Origin: Clostridium homopropionicum DSM 5847
GTDB lineage: Bacteria; Bacillota; Clostridia; Clostridiales; Clostridiaceae
Assembly: GCF_001263795.1 (NCBI RefSeq)
Contig: NZ_LHUR01000031.1
Location: forward strand, 111,124-175,123
Direction of reading: 5' to 3'
Length of the DNA: 64,000 nt
This document shows positions 37,108-47,439 of this stretch, piece after piece (position 1 is the first letter of the stretch; each line of letters begins with the position of its first letter). The notes under the pieces are model-generated. The model was not told where the DNA came from. It saw only the letters and a list, made by a program, of their open reading frames with translations, and searched no databases. A program made the position numbers and the translations under genes.

Positions 37108-40100
37108 TTATTTATTTTTAGTATGCACAAGGTTTCCTGCTGGGTCAAAAGTATCCTTGTACACCTTGATAGTTGAGCCATCTGTTCCTATTTGTTTATA
37201 ATAGATTGCCTTGGAGCCTGGGACATTCCCTGGTTTAGTCATCTTAACTAAATAATTCCCACTCTCTAACTGCTCAACAGTAAATTCCGTGTATGCATTA
37301 GAGCTTCCTTTAAAAAAGCTTTTAGCACTACTTTGAATTTCAGTTGGTAAACTTTCTACTGATTTCAATGCATCAGCCTTGCTTCCAACATTTAACAATA
37401 ACTTATTAGCTTCAGCCGGCCCCCTAAGCTGTTGTGACATCATATAATCCAAAGGTATTGTTAAAGCATCAAAAGCAGCTATTATCATTATTCCAACCGA
37501 TGCTGCATAAGCTAACTCATCTCCACGATCTCTATGGTTGTACATATATTCCCATTTAGGTCCCATTGTATTTACATATGTTTTAAATTCAACTGGCTTA
37601 ATATTTTCACTGCGTGCTTTTATTATATATTGATTATATTGTTCACTTGTAGCGACGTTATAAAAGATATCACTACTAAAAGGAGTCCTTACCTGCTTTT
37701 CATATTCCCTCCAGTAGTCCCCATTCTTGCCCTTTTGAACCAAACGAGCAATTTCAGGGTCAATAGTTTGACCCGCACTCTTTGCTGCACTACTAACAGC
37801 ATCTACGCTACAATCCTTATTATTCTTGGTTCTACCCTTACTTTCTGCTGCTTTTTTATTAACATAGCTATTAAAAGATCCCCAAGTTTCTGGTCCTACT
37901 ATGCCATCTGATTGTAGTCCATTTGCTGTTTGATAGGATTTCATAGCTTTCTGAGTATAATACCCATAAACCCCATCTACTCCAGACGGTCCAAGGTCAT
38001 AACCTAATTCATCTAATATGTTTTGAACCTTTACTACGGAATCACCTCGTGATCCATATTTTAGTAACGGTTGATTTTTAACTGATGAATTTGATTTTTC
38101 TCTAAGATAATCTTTCTTTATTTGATTATTAAAGTCAATATCATCGCTTAGGGATTCTGGTACATTTCCACTAGGATCCACGTTCATTACAGGATTATTT
38201 ACAGCATAAGCATACCTATTCAACGTAAGTGGTTCATTGATTTCCCCTAGATAACTATCCCTAGTAATAAATCTTGCAGTTTCTGGGTTGTAGTATCTCG
38301 CTCTTAGGTATTGGAAGCCTGATTCTAAATCGTGGTACTCTCCATTATAGCCGTATGGGTTGTTAAGTAGTTTTGTATTAGGACTTAACTTTCCTCCTGA
38401 CATTGGTTCTCCAAATGGGGTATACCTGTACTGGTCACTTACATTGCCTTTCGCATTCGTAAGCTGAGTTACACTTCCTCTTCCATCATACATGTAGTAT
38501 AGTGGATTATTTGGTACTCCTTCTACTTCTACTAAGTCTCTTACAGATATTCTTTCTTCTCCGTAAGTGTAAACTCCTCTATAGACTCCATTTGCGTCTG
38601 AGGTCATTAGAGTTTGAGTGTATTCAGAGTTTATATCATTAACATAATTAGTTATTTCGTAAGCGTCGGGCTTAGTTAATACTGGATCTTCTCCGTGGTT
38701 CTTTGGATGGTCTGCTCTCTTGTACCAGCCAAGGTGTTTTCCCTTGTTGCCATCCTTTACTTTGTCTTTGTCCCAGCCTTTGTGACCTCCATTGTCATTA
38801 TTCTTTTCTTTGTCTTTTCCATTGTCGTGTTCTTTGTCTTTTACATTTCCTTTATTGTCATTATCCTTACCGTTACCTTTGTCTGCATTGTCTACTTTTC
38901 CTTGACCATTTCCATTTCCGTTACCCTTATCTCCTCCATTGTTTCCGTTGCTATTGCCATTTCCGTTGTCGCTGCCGTTGCCATTGGCACTATTCCCATT
39001 GCTGCCGCTGTTGTTTCCATTATCATTTCCACCGCTGTTACTGTTTCCTGCGTTTGCATTACCGCTGTTTCCTCCAGCATTGCTGTTGTCACTGCCTCCA
39101 CCGCCGTTGCCATTGCCTTGATTTCCTGGGGCTTGTGGTTTTGGTCCTTTTGTATGGGTTTCCTTAATCTCGTTTTTATTGTCCTGTGCTTTATCCTTGT
39201 TGTTTTCTTTTTGGATATCTGTATTTAGTGGGCTCTTTGATAAGAAGTACTCTCCAACGGTTTTATAGGTTCTGTTTCCGTCGCTGTCGTAGCCGAAGGT
39301 TTCTATTTTACCTTGGTGGTAAGTTATTTGTATTAGTCTTCCATCTTCATCGTAGTCATAGTATTCTATCTGGTTTTCTGGAAGTATTCTCTTTACCATG
39401 CTGCCGTTTGAGTCGTATTCATATTTTATTAGGTCATCATCGCTTTTTTCAGTTACAAGCTCATCCGCTTCGTTGTAGCTGTAGGTTACATTTTTTGAGT
39501 CATCTCCTCCAGTTATCTGCATTGCTGTTCTGTTTCCTGCTGCATCGTAGCCATAGGAGTATTTCTTTGTTACTCCGTCCTTTTCCTCTGTAAATTCTAC
39601 GATTTCTTCAGCACTGTTGTATTTATAGTTTCGTGTATAGGTGCTGTCATCTTGAACTTGAATTTCTTTTATTATGTTTCCTGCTTTGTCATATTCATAT
39701 TTAAAGCTGGATATTATTCCTCCATTTATGAAGGAGTTTTCTAGCTTTGTAAGTCTGTCTGCTTCGTCGTATGCATAGGTGGTTTTTGTTCCATTTGGAA
39801 GTATTGTTTCTATTCTTCTTCCTGCCTCATCATACTTGTAGAAGGTTCTCTTTCCTTCATAGTCCTCTACGTATGAAATTCTGTCCAGCTTATCATAGCC
39901 GTAAGTTACAAATTTTCCATCTGGATATATGGTTTTTGCTTTTCTTCCTAGCTCGTCGTATTCATAGCTTACTTCTTCTCCTGTTGGGAAGTTCACTCCT
40001 GTAAGTCTTTCCATGCTGTCATAAGCATAGCCTGTTTCTCCTTCTGCACCACTCATGTAGGTTCTGCTTCCCATTAGGTTGTATTCATAGCTTACTTTAT

Positions 40101-43100
40101 TTTCTCCTTCTTTGCCGTCGCTTCCTATATGTGCTTTCCCTGTAACTCTGTTTAATATGTCGTAGCTGTAGTTTATCTTACTTCCATCTGGCTTTGTATA
40201 GCTTAGGAGATTTCCTGCTTTACTATACTGCATGCTTTCAGTTTCTCCAAGTGGATTTGTTATTGAAGTAAGTCTTCCTACCTTGTCATAGGAATATTTA
40301 GTTGTATTTCCATTGGCATTCTTAACTGCTGTCATGTTGCTTAAAGAGTCATAGCTGTAGCTTGTTTCGCTGCCTAGAGGGTCTGTTACCTTTGATAATC
40401 TGTTAAGTGGGTCATAGGTATAGACAGTTTCATATCCGTTTCCATCCTTTTTAGACACTAGGTTCCTGTTTCCATCATAATTGTAGGTAGTTGTATGTCC
40501 TAAAGGATTGCTTACCTTCTCCAGCTGATTTACAGCATTATAGCTATAGTTTGTGGTGTTCTTTAGTGGATTTGTTACTGAGGATAAAAGGTTATTTTTA
40601 TTGTATTCATAGCTGGTAGTTTCACCTAGTGGATTAGTTTCTGTTTTTAGATTATTTGCTGGATCGTAGGTGTATTTATATTCCTTTTCTCCTGGTTTTA
40701 CTACCTTTGTAACATTCCCTAAAACGTCATAATCTAAAGAGGTTACCTTTCCTTCTGGGTCAGTCAATTCAGTTACTCTGTCTAGTATGTCATATTTATA
40801 TGCATAGACATTCCCATTTGGCTGCTTAACTTCTGCAAGGTTTCCTAAGTCATTGTATTTATAGGAAGTAATGTGCCCTGCTGTATTTTTTTCTGAAAGT
40901 ACTCTATGCATTTTGTCATAGCTGTAATCTTTTATGTTTCCTTCATTATCCTGTTCCTTTACTAGATTTCCAAAGCTGTCGTATTGGAAGCTTCTAATGT
41001 ACTCCATTGGGTCTGTTACAGAGGTTAGTCTGTGTACAGTATCGTAGGAGTATTTATACTGTGCTCCTGCTGCATCAATTTTAGCTAGAAGGTTGTCATT
41101 CAAGTCATAGTTAAATTGTGTTATAGCATTTAGGGCATCAGTTACCTTTGTAACCTTGCTGTGCTTGTTGTATTCATAAGCGGTTTTATTGCCTCTTGGG
41201 TCTATGATTCCAGTAGCTCTTCCTAGCTTATCATATTCATAGGTTGTATCGAAGCCTAGAGCATCTACGCTCTTTTGAAGTCTGTTTAAGGAATCATATA
41301 AATATTGAGTAGTCCCTCCCATTGGTTCTTGTACCTTAGAAAGATTTCCATTTGGATCATAATCTAAGGTGGTGGTATTTCCTCTTTCATCTATTACCTC
41401 TTTTATTCTGTTTAGAGGGTCGTAGGTGTATTTTTTGCTGCTGCCTTTTCCGTTTTTAACTTCTATTAGATTACTGTTTCCATCATAAAGGTAGTTTGTC
41501 TCTGTATTTAGAGGATCCTTTTCCTTTATAAGGTTTCCAATAGAATTGTATTCATAGGCATACTTTTTATCTCCCGGCTGGGTCTTGCTCTTTACTTTTC
41601 CTAGCCCATCATAGGTGAAGCTGGCTACCTTCCCTTCTGGGTCTGCTATACTTATAATCCTGTTTTTCTTGTCATATTGAAAGCTTGTGGTATTTCCATC
41701 CTTCTCTGTCTTTGAGGTTATGTTCCCTTCTAAGTCATAGGTATACTTAATGCTTCTATCTATTGTATCCTTCTCTTCAAGAAGCCTTCCAAAGGAATCA
41801 TAAACATACTTTACTACATTTCCCATATTATCCTTTTCTTCTGTAGGATTATTTCTTATGTCATAGGTAAGTGTATTTACCACTCCTGCAGTATCAGTTA
41901 AGGAAATCAGCCTGTCCCCTTTGTCATAACTGAATACATAGGCATCTCCATAAGGATCAATTATTTTAGTGTTGTTTCCATTCTTGTCATATTCCATTGA
42001 AACTGTGCTGCCTTGCGGGTTTATAATTTTTACTGGAAGCCCTCTTCCGTTGTATTCATACTTTGTTTCATTTCCCAGAGGGTCTATTTCCTTTTCTTTA
42101 TTGCCGGCAGCATCGTATTGATACTGGTAGATATTATTTAGAGCATCTTTTATACCAATAATTCTATCCAGCTGGTCATAATTGTAGGTGGTAATGTTAC
42201 CCCTTGAATCTTTTTCACTTTCTAGATTTCCATTCTCATCGTATTTATAGGTGGTTTTGTTTCCTAGGGAATCTATTGCCTCACTAAGCTTTCCAATAGG
42301 GCTATAGCTATATTTAGTTAGGTTTCCCTCTTCATCCTTTTCTCCAGTCATTAAATTATTTTTGTCATACTCATAGGTTACTTCATAGCCTAATGGGTCC
42401 TTTGTTTTAGTTAAATTTCCGTTTTCGTCATACTCATATAGATAAGTTTTATTAAGGCTGTCACTTATCTTTTTAATTCTTCCTAGCTTGTCATATTCAA
42501 TAGAGGTTTTCACTCCTGTTATGTCTGTATATTCACTTAAGTTATATAGTTCATCATACTTATAGGCTTTCACATTTCCATCTGGCAGTATGGACTTTAG
42601 TAGATTTCCCATAGGGTCATATTCATTTACCACCGTTTGCCCAAGGGAGCTTGTAATCTTTTCAGGCATATTTACATCATAGTTAAATTCATAGGTTGTT
42701 TTACTGCCTTGTGGATTAATAATTGAAGTTATGTTTCCAAGAGCATCCCTTTTATATTCAGTGACTCCGTTATCCTGATCAATTACCTTAACTAATCTAT
42801 TCATGCTGTCATATTCATATTTTATTATTCCGCCCTTAGGATTCTTTTCTTCAATTTTGTTTCCATTTAAATCGTATTTAAAGCTTGTTATGTTTCCTAG
42901 AGGGTCTTGTACACTTTCCATATTATCTAGATTGTCATAGTTGAATAATACTGCATTGCCCTTTCCATCTACAATAGCAGTGTTGTTTCCGCTGCTGTCG
43001 TAGCCATATTCTGTGGTATTTCCGTCTGGTAAAAGCACATTCAGCCTTTCTCCATTTGGACTGTAGGCAATTCTAGTGAGCTTACCTAGGGGGTCTTCTA

Positions 43101-46100
43101 TAGTTATTACCTTGCCAACAGAGTTGTAGTAATAATTACTGAAGTTTCCCCTTGGATCTGTAATCTTTACTAAATCCCCTCCCTGATATTCATAGGTTGT
43201 TGTTTTTCCTTCTGAATCCTTTGAGGAGATAAGTTGTCCCTTTTCGTTATAAGTGTATTCTGTAACAGCTCCTCCTGGTCTTGTTACCTTAATTAGATTT
43301 CTTTTTGAATTATAATCCATCAAGGTCACATTTCCCATTAGGTCAGTAGCTGAGGTCATATTTCCAAAGGAATCATAAGTAAATCTGTTTACTTTTCCAT
43401 TCCAAAGAGTTTCCTTTGTCTTGTTTCCATTTGAATCATATTCATAGGTAGTGGTTCTTCCTAGTTTATCCTTAAAGGTTTTTACGTTATTTCCTGAGTC
43501 ATAAGTATATTCTTCACTAGTTCTATCTGGATAAACAATTTTAGTCTTTCTAAATTGTGAATCGTAGTAGTAAAGGGTTTTGTTGCCTTTTGCATCAGTG
43601 GTTTCGTTATATCCATTCAAGTATTTTATATAAATTATACTTCCCTTTGAATCCTCCTGCTGTACTACCCTGTTTTCATCATCATATATATTGTTTATTA
43701 CTCTATTTCCCTTTGAATCGTAGAAGGAAATAAGCCTTCCCTTATCATCATAGTTGTAGCTTATTCTGCTTCCCTTGGCATTTGTGTAGGAAATAAGGTT
43801 GCCCATTGAGTCGTATTCGTAGGCTACAGAATTTCCATCTGGCATTGTGATGTCTGTAATTCTTCCCTCACTGTCGCAGCTTATCTGAAGCTCTTTTCCT
43901 GATGGGGATATAATCTTATTTAGGCTGTAATTTTCATCATATTGAAATTGAGTTTTATTTTCGTTTTTATCTTCTATTGCAGTTAGAAGACCTTGTCTCA
44001 TGAAATAATAAGTGGTAGCATCTTTTTCTGCAATTTTATATCCATTTTCTAATTTAGTTAGAGTATAAATTTCACCTTCTGGAGCAGTATAGCTTCCATC
44101 GGAGTTCTTTGTGAAGTATACGATACTTCCATCTCCTCTATCAAAGCCTATGTCCCCATTAGACATGTAAGCTATATATTTATTAAGGTTAAAATCCCAT
44201 CTCTGCCCAAAAGGTCCATTATATTCGCTGGCCTTTGAATTATAGGTTCTTGATATTTTAAAGTCTCCACCCATATCTGGTATAGATATATCATCAGCAG
44301 TATAATAATAATTTCCTGTAATCAGGTTAATTGGCTCAAACCCAAATTCACAGTGTTTTCCTCTTCCAATTAATAAGCTGTCAATTCTACGTTTATCACT
44401 ATCGGTTAGATCTTTAGCATTATAAGGCACTCCTTGATTTTGCTTAGGATTTCTAATAAATATTATGCTTCCTTGAACCAGCAGGTCATCCTTCATGTTA
44501 TTATCTTTCATGAAGGTGTCTTTATCTGTGATTCCATAGAAGGCTAAGACTCTTGGAAGTATATCCATAGATTTTACTTCATAAAGCTGGAAGCTGTCAC
44601 TTTGTCCAATATCAATAATTTCTATCTTTGGAGGAGTTGGTTCTGCATGCTCCCCACCTTCTCCAGCTGGGGGCTCTTCCTCTTCTATTTCTATAGTTGC
44701 TTTTGCTGATATTCTATATAGCTTATTAGTACCAATCATTTCCTCAGTAAATGCTTTATCTGTTTGCCAGTTACTTTCTTTAACATTGTATGTTTGGGCA
44801 TACTCTACTGGATTTAGATTTGGATAAATATAATCCTCATTGGCTATTACTTCTCCAGTAAAGTTTCCATTTGCTGGTTCAGTTTCATAATTAACTTTAG
44901 ATTTTGGCTTAGAAAGTCCGTCAGCTGTTACTGCTACAAATCTAAGCAGTCCATCGTTGTTTGCTTGCACTATAGGCCTTAAATTGATTGTAGGCTTTAC
45001 TTGATCATCAACTTGTCCACTCTTTTGTACTTCATACACTATTCTTGCGTATGGAGTTTGCTGCTTATTATAATATTCATTGGATCTATATACCTCACAT
45101 TGAGCATTTTCATCCGTGTATTTAAGAACAACCCCATTATTAGCTAATCCGTTATACCATTGATTTACAAGGTTCTTTATATTCCATTCTACAGGGCCTA
45201 TATTACCTGCTATTTTAGTAGAGGTTTCAAAGCTTGTTTCTTGAGGCTGAGTATTCCAAGTTATCTTTGATATATTATAGGATTGATTTACCCTATCAAG
45301 CTGAATAGTCCTTTCTGCAGAGCTATAGGCAGTGTATCTATACATAATTAAGGATGCACCTTTAACAACAGCACCTTCTGGTAATGCAGGTAAGTCAAAT
45401 TTTACGAAGGTTCTATTTTTTCCTAAGAAGGTTTTCCTTTCTTTTAAATTCCCTGTGGCTTTTCCATCGTCATAGCCTATATAAGAATATGCATTATCCG
45501 TAATGGTATTTGGATGATTAGATTCAACACAGTTGTCAAGTAATGACCCTTTATATGAATATACAGTTGGATCTATCTTTACAGGATATGCCCTATCCTT
45601 AGCCTTAAGCCAATCCTTGTCTGCAGTAATTATTACTCTGTCATTTCCAAAAAATCTTTTATCCAAGCTTAACTTTAAGTTCATAGAGCTTTTGCCGTTA
45701 GCGTCTACCATTTCTGGAGCACTTATTTTCCAAAGGGGCTCTTTTTCTTTTTTATCGTAGGCAAAAATTACCCCTCCTTCTTCTTTTAAAGTAAGTCCCG
45801 AAGTTTCTATTTCAAAGTAAAATTCGTTTTTATTAACAAGGTGGTTTAATATTATGTCTTCCTTTACTCTAGAATTATCAACCGTATACTGATAATCAAT
45901 TCCCTCTAATACATCACTATAAAGTATGCTGTTATCTGAAATTGAGCTTTTTGAAAAGTCTCCTTCCGTTGGGAGCATTTCAATATATGTATTATCTTTT
46001 TCTACTTTAATTGGGTTATTTTTTTCTATTTTAGAAGGAAAGCTTACATTAAATTCATTTGCCTTGTTTTTATATACAGTTCCCTTCTTATTTTTATCTT

Positions 46101-46500
46101 CAATTAAAGTATTATCTATTTCTTCTATTTCTCCCTTGGAGTTTTTAAAATGAATATTTTCAGTGAATACATAGGTAGAATATTTACCATTTTCCTCCTT
46201 AAAGGTCTTGCTATTTAAGGTTCTTTTTTCTTTTGCCTCCTGCTTTTCACTAAATTTTTCTTCATAAACCCATTTTGATTTTTTTGTAACAGGCTTTTTT
46301 GCCGGCTTCTCAGTCTTAGTTTCCTTAGTTTGTACTTCCTTTACCTTTTCCTTTGAAGCTAGTTCCTTTCCATAGTATTTACCATGTACCCCATTTCCAC
46401 TGGCATCCTTTGCAAATGCCAAGGTCTGGCTAAATGAAGATATTATAAAAAGAATCACTATAAAAATACTTAAAAATCTTCCTCTAGTCTTTTTAACCAT
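37108..46500 (-). CDS. Giant secreted RHS/YD-repeat protein (WapA-like polymorphic toxin)
   Basis: This 3130-residue protein has a signal peptide (1-29), a DNRLRE-like domain at about 310-490, a LysM-like segment at about 645-695, a DUF6531-type RHS start (EFGFEPINLITGNYYY), then dozens of YD repeats (YEYDxxGN pattern). A Gly/Asn/Lys-rich low-complexity insert lies at about 2447-2595. The RHS core end (YLRARYYNPETARFITRD...NPVMNVDPSG) is near 2717-2780. After it come a peptidoglycan-binding domain (about 2810-2880, VDGVYGYYTQKAMKSYQ) and an unrecognised tip of about 250 residues ending in an Asp/Lys/Gly-rich strand region. By analogy with WapA the tip is a contact-delivered toxin; the small gene downstream would be its immunity factor. 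Confidence 0.9.
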   Translation of the reverse strand: MVKKTRGRFLSIFIVILFIISSFSQTLAFAKDASGNGVHGKYYGKELASKEKVKEVQTKETKTEKPAKKPVTKKSKWVYEEKFSEKQEAKEKRTLNSKTFKEENGKYSTYVFTENIHFKNSKGEIEEIDNTLIEDKNKKGTVYKNKANEFNVSFPSKIEKNNPIKVEKDNTYIEMLPTEGDFSKSSISDNSILYSDVLEGIDYQYTVDNSRVKEDIILNHLVNKNEFYFEIETSGLTLKEEGGVIFAYDKKEKEPLWKISAPEMVDANGKSSMNLKLSLDKRFFGNDRVIITADKDWLKAKDRAYPVKIDPTVYSYKGSLLDNCVESNHPNTITDNAYSYIGYDDGKATGNLKERKTFLGKNRTFVKFDLPALPEGAVVKGASLIMYRYTAYSSAERTIQLDRVNQSYNISKITWNTQPQETSFETSTKIAGNIGPVEWNIKNLVNQWYNGLANNGVVLKYTDENAQCEVYRSNEYYNKQQTPYARIVYEVQKSGQVDDQVKPTINLRPIVQANNDGLLRFVAVTADGLSKPKSKVNYETEPANGNFTGEVIANEDYIYPNLNPVEYAQTYNVKESNWQTDKAFTEEMIGTNKLYRISAKATIEIEEEEPPAGEGGEHAEPTPPKIEIIDIGQSDSFQLYEVKSMDILPRVLAFYGITDKDTFMKDNNMKDDLLVQGSIIFIRNPKQNQGVPYNAKDLTDSDKRRIDSLLIGRGKHCEFGFEPINLITGNYYYTADDISIPDMGGDFKISRTYNSKASEYNGPFGQRWDFNLNKYIAYMSNGDIGFDRGDGSIVYFTKNSDGSYTAPEGEIYTLTKLENGYKIAEKDATTYYFMRQGLLTAIEDKNENKTQFQYDENYSLNKIISPSGKELQISCDSEGRITDITMPDGNSVAYEYDSMGNLISYTNAKGSRISYNYDDKGRLISFYDSKGNRVINNIYDDENRVVQQEDSKGSIIYIKYLNGYNETTDAKGNKTLYYYDSQFRKTKIVYPDRTSEEYTYDSGNNVKTFKDKLGRTTTYEYDSNGNKTKETLWNGKVNRFTYDSFGNMTSATDLMGNVTLMDYNSKRNLIKVTRPGGAVTEYTYNEKGQLISSKDSEGKTTTYEYQGGDLVKITDPRGNFSNYYYNSVGKVITIEDPLGKLTRIAYSPNGERLNVLLPDGNTTEYGYDSSGNNTAIVDGKGNAVLFNYDNLDNMESVQDPLGNITSFKYDLNGNKIEEKNPKGGIIKYEYDSMNRLVKVIDQDNGVTEYKRDALGNITSIINPQGSKTTYEFNYDVNMPEKITSSLGQTVVNEYDPMGNLLKSILPDGNVKAYKYDELYNLSEYTDITGVKTSIEYDKLGRIKKISDSLNKTYLYEYDENGNLTKTKDPLGYEVTYEYDKNNLMTGEKDEEGNLTKYSYSPIGKLSEAIDSLGNKTTYKYDENGNLESEKDSRGNITTYNYDQLDRIIGIKDALNNIYQYQYDAAGNKEKEIDPLGNETKYEYNGRGLPVKIINPQGSTVSMEYDKNGNNTKIIDPYGDAYVFSYDKGDRLISLTDTAGVVNTLTYDIRNNPTEEKDNMGNVVKYVYDSFGRLLEEKDTIDRSIKYTYDLEGNITSKTEKDGNTTSFQYDKKNRIISIADPEGKVASFTYDGLGKVKSKTQPGDKKYAYEYNSIGNLIKEKDPLNTETNYLYDGNSNLIEVKNGKGSSKKYTYDPLNRIKEVIDERGNTTTLDYDPNGNLSKVQEPMGGTTQYLYDSLNRLQKSVDALGFDTTYEYDKLGRATGIIDPRGNKTAYEYNKHSKVTKVTDALNAITQFNYDLNDNLLAKIDAAGAQYKYSYDTVHRLTSVTDPMEYIRSFQYDSFGNLVKEQDNEGNIKDYSYDKMHRVLSEKNTAGHITSYKYNDLGNLAEVKQPNGNVYAYKYDILDRVTELTDPEGKVTSLDYDVLGNVTKVVKPGEKEYKYTYDPANNLKTETNPLGETTSYEYNKNNLLSSVTNPLKNTTNYSYNAVNQLEKVSNPLGHTTTYNYDGNRNLVSKKDGNGYETVYTYDPLNRLSKVTDPLGSETSYSYDSLSNMTAVKNANGNTTKYSYDKVGRLTSITNPLGETESMQYSKAGNLLSYTKPDGSKINYSYDILNRVTGKAHIGSDGKEGENKVSYEYNLMGSRTYMSGAEGETGYAYDSMERLTGVNFPTGEEVSYEYDELGRKAKTIYPDGKFVTYGYDKLDRISYVEDYEGKRTFYKYDEAGRRIETILPNGTKTTYAYDEADRLTKLENSFINGGIISSFKYEYDKAGNIIKEIQVQDDSTYTRNYKYNSAEEIVEFTEEKDGVTKKYSYGYDAAGNRTAMQITGGDDSKNVTYSYNEADELVTEKSDDDLIKYEYDSNGSMVKRILPENQIEYYDYDEDGRLIQITYHQGKIETFGYDSDGNRTYKTVGEYFLSKSPLNTDIQKENNKDKAQDNKNEIKETHTKGPKPQAPGNQGNGNGGGGSDNSNAGGNSGNANAGNSNSGGNDNGNNSGSNGNSANGNGSDNGNGNSNGNNGGDKGNGNGNGQGKVDNADKGNGKDNDNKGNVKDKEHDNGKDKEKNNDNGGHKGWDKDKVKDGNKGKHLGWYKRADHPKNHGEDPVLTKPDAYEITNYVNDINSEYTQTLMTSDANGVYRGVYTYGEERISVRDLVEVEGVPNNPLYYMYDGRGSVTQLTNAKGNVSDQYRYTPFGEPMSGGKLSPNTKLLNNPYGYNGEYHDLESGFQYLRARYYNPETARFITRDSYLGEINEPLTLNRYAYAVNNPVMNVDPSGNVPESLSDDIDFNNQIKKDYLREKSNSSVKNQPLLKYGSRGDSVVKVQNILDELGYDLGPSGVDGVYGYYTQKAMKSYQTANGLQSDGIVGPETWGSFNSYVNKKAAESKGRTKNNKDCSVDAVSSAAKSAGQTIDPEIARLVQKGKNGDYWREYEKQVRTPFSSDIFYNVATSEQYNQYIIKARSENIKPVEFKTYVNTMGPKWEYMYNHRDRGDELAYAASVGIMIIAAFDALTIPLDYMMSQQLRGPAEANKLLLNVGSKADALKSVESLPTEIQSSAKSFFKGSSNAYTEFTVEQLESGNYLVKMTKPGNVPGSKAIYYKQIGTDGSTIKVYKDTFDPAGNLVHTKNK

Positions 46501-46690
46501 GAATTTACCCCCACATTTTTACATTTTAATCGATTTTTATATTTAATTTAACTTTCTATTAATTTCCTTATATTCGATATTTTTTACCTTTTTCCTTCTT
46601 ATTTTTGAATTTTTTGTTACATTTTATTGTTTACTGTAAATACATGAATCTTAACCCATGGAATATATGGAAACATTTTATTCATACAGA

Positions 46691-46719
46691 ACCCCGCAAA
46701 AACTACGATAAAATACGTA
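46691..46719 (+). promoter_or_regulatory. Candidate SigI-type promoter upstream of sigI
   Basis: ACCCCG (46691-46696) and CGTA (46716-46719) resemble the ACCCC / CGAA-type elements reported for SigI promoters, 19 bases apart and about 30 bases before the sigI start. SigI usually activates its own operon. The match is short, so this is tentative. Confidence 0.3.
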
Positions 46720-46749
46720 TAAAATAATGACTAGTAAAGAGGTGAGGCA

Positions 46750-47439
46750 ATGGATCCTATGTCGCCTATCTTAGAAAATAGAGATAGCTTTATTGAAAAT
46801 AACAAAAACTTCATATACGGCGCGGCTTATAAAGTATGCAAGAGAAAGCTAGATTGGACTAATGACGAGGAGCTTAGTATATCACTTATTGCCTTTAACG
46901 ATGCCTGTGATAAATACAGCGAAGAAAAGGGTAATTTTTTCAGCTTTGCCTCAGTTATTATTAAAAATGCCTTAATAGACTTTTTCAGAAAAGCCAACAA
47001 TACACCCTATTTAACCTTTGATAATTCCTCAGAGGATAATAAAGAAGACTACATTGATTATAAAATTTCTATAGATAACTATCAGATAGAAACGGAAAAT
47101 AAAAAAAGAGCAGAGGAGATAGCACTTTTTTCACAGGAGCTGGCAAATTATAAATTAAGCTTTAGTGCACTTGTGGAATCTTCTCCTTCTCACGTAGACA
47201 CGAGAAATAATCTTTTAAATCTTGCAATTGCTTGTTCAAAGGATAATAACATATTGGATTATATAAAAAATAAAAAACTCCTTCCCATAGCTCAAATAGC
47301 TCTTCTAACTAACACTAAGAAGAAGTATTTAGAGAAATGGAGAAGATACTTATTAACCTTAATACTGATTCTTTCTACAGAAGAATATCCTTACATAAAA
47401 TCATACTTGAACATAAAGGTAGGTGAAAATAATGATTAG
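46750..47439 (+). CDS. sigI: RNA polymerase sigma factor SigI
   Basis: This 229-residue protein is a sigma-70-like factor of the SigI group. Region 2 is seen around ISLIAFNDACDKYSEEKGNFFSFASVIIKNALIDFFRK, and a C-terminal SigI domain with basic KKKYLEKWRRYLLTL follows. SigI is held by the membrane anti-sigma RsgI and responds to cell-wall stress or external polysaccharides in Clostridia and Bacillus. GAGGTGAGG precedes the ATG. It overlaps rsgI by eight bases and is divergent from the giant RHS gene. Confidence 0.93.
   Translation: MDPMSPILENRDSFIENNKNFIYGAAYKVCKRKLDWTNDEELSISLIAFNDACDKYSEEKGNFFSFASVIIKNALIDFFRKANNTPYLTFDNSSEDNKEDYIDYKISIDNYQIETENKKRAEEIALFSQELANYKLSFSALVESSPSHVDTRNNLLNLAIACSKDNNILDYIKNKKLLPIAQIALLTNTKKKYLEKWRRYLLTLILILSTEEYPYIKSYLNIKVGENND

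Noticed and set aside
38695..39228. Long Val/Ile-rich and Cys/His-rich frames on the plus strand
   Set aside because: They are antisense readings of the Gly/Asn/Lys-rich insert in the RHS gene; low complexity keeps all frames open.
39200..43900. Regularly spaced repeats that might suggest a CRISPR array
   Set aside because: The repeats are degenerate codons of YD motifs within one open frame, with no constant repeat and no spacers of fixed length.
46501..46749. SigI-type promoter in front of the RHS gene
   Set aside because: No ACCCC-type -35 was found on the minus strand of this gap, so direct SigI control is not supported by sequence.
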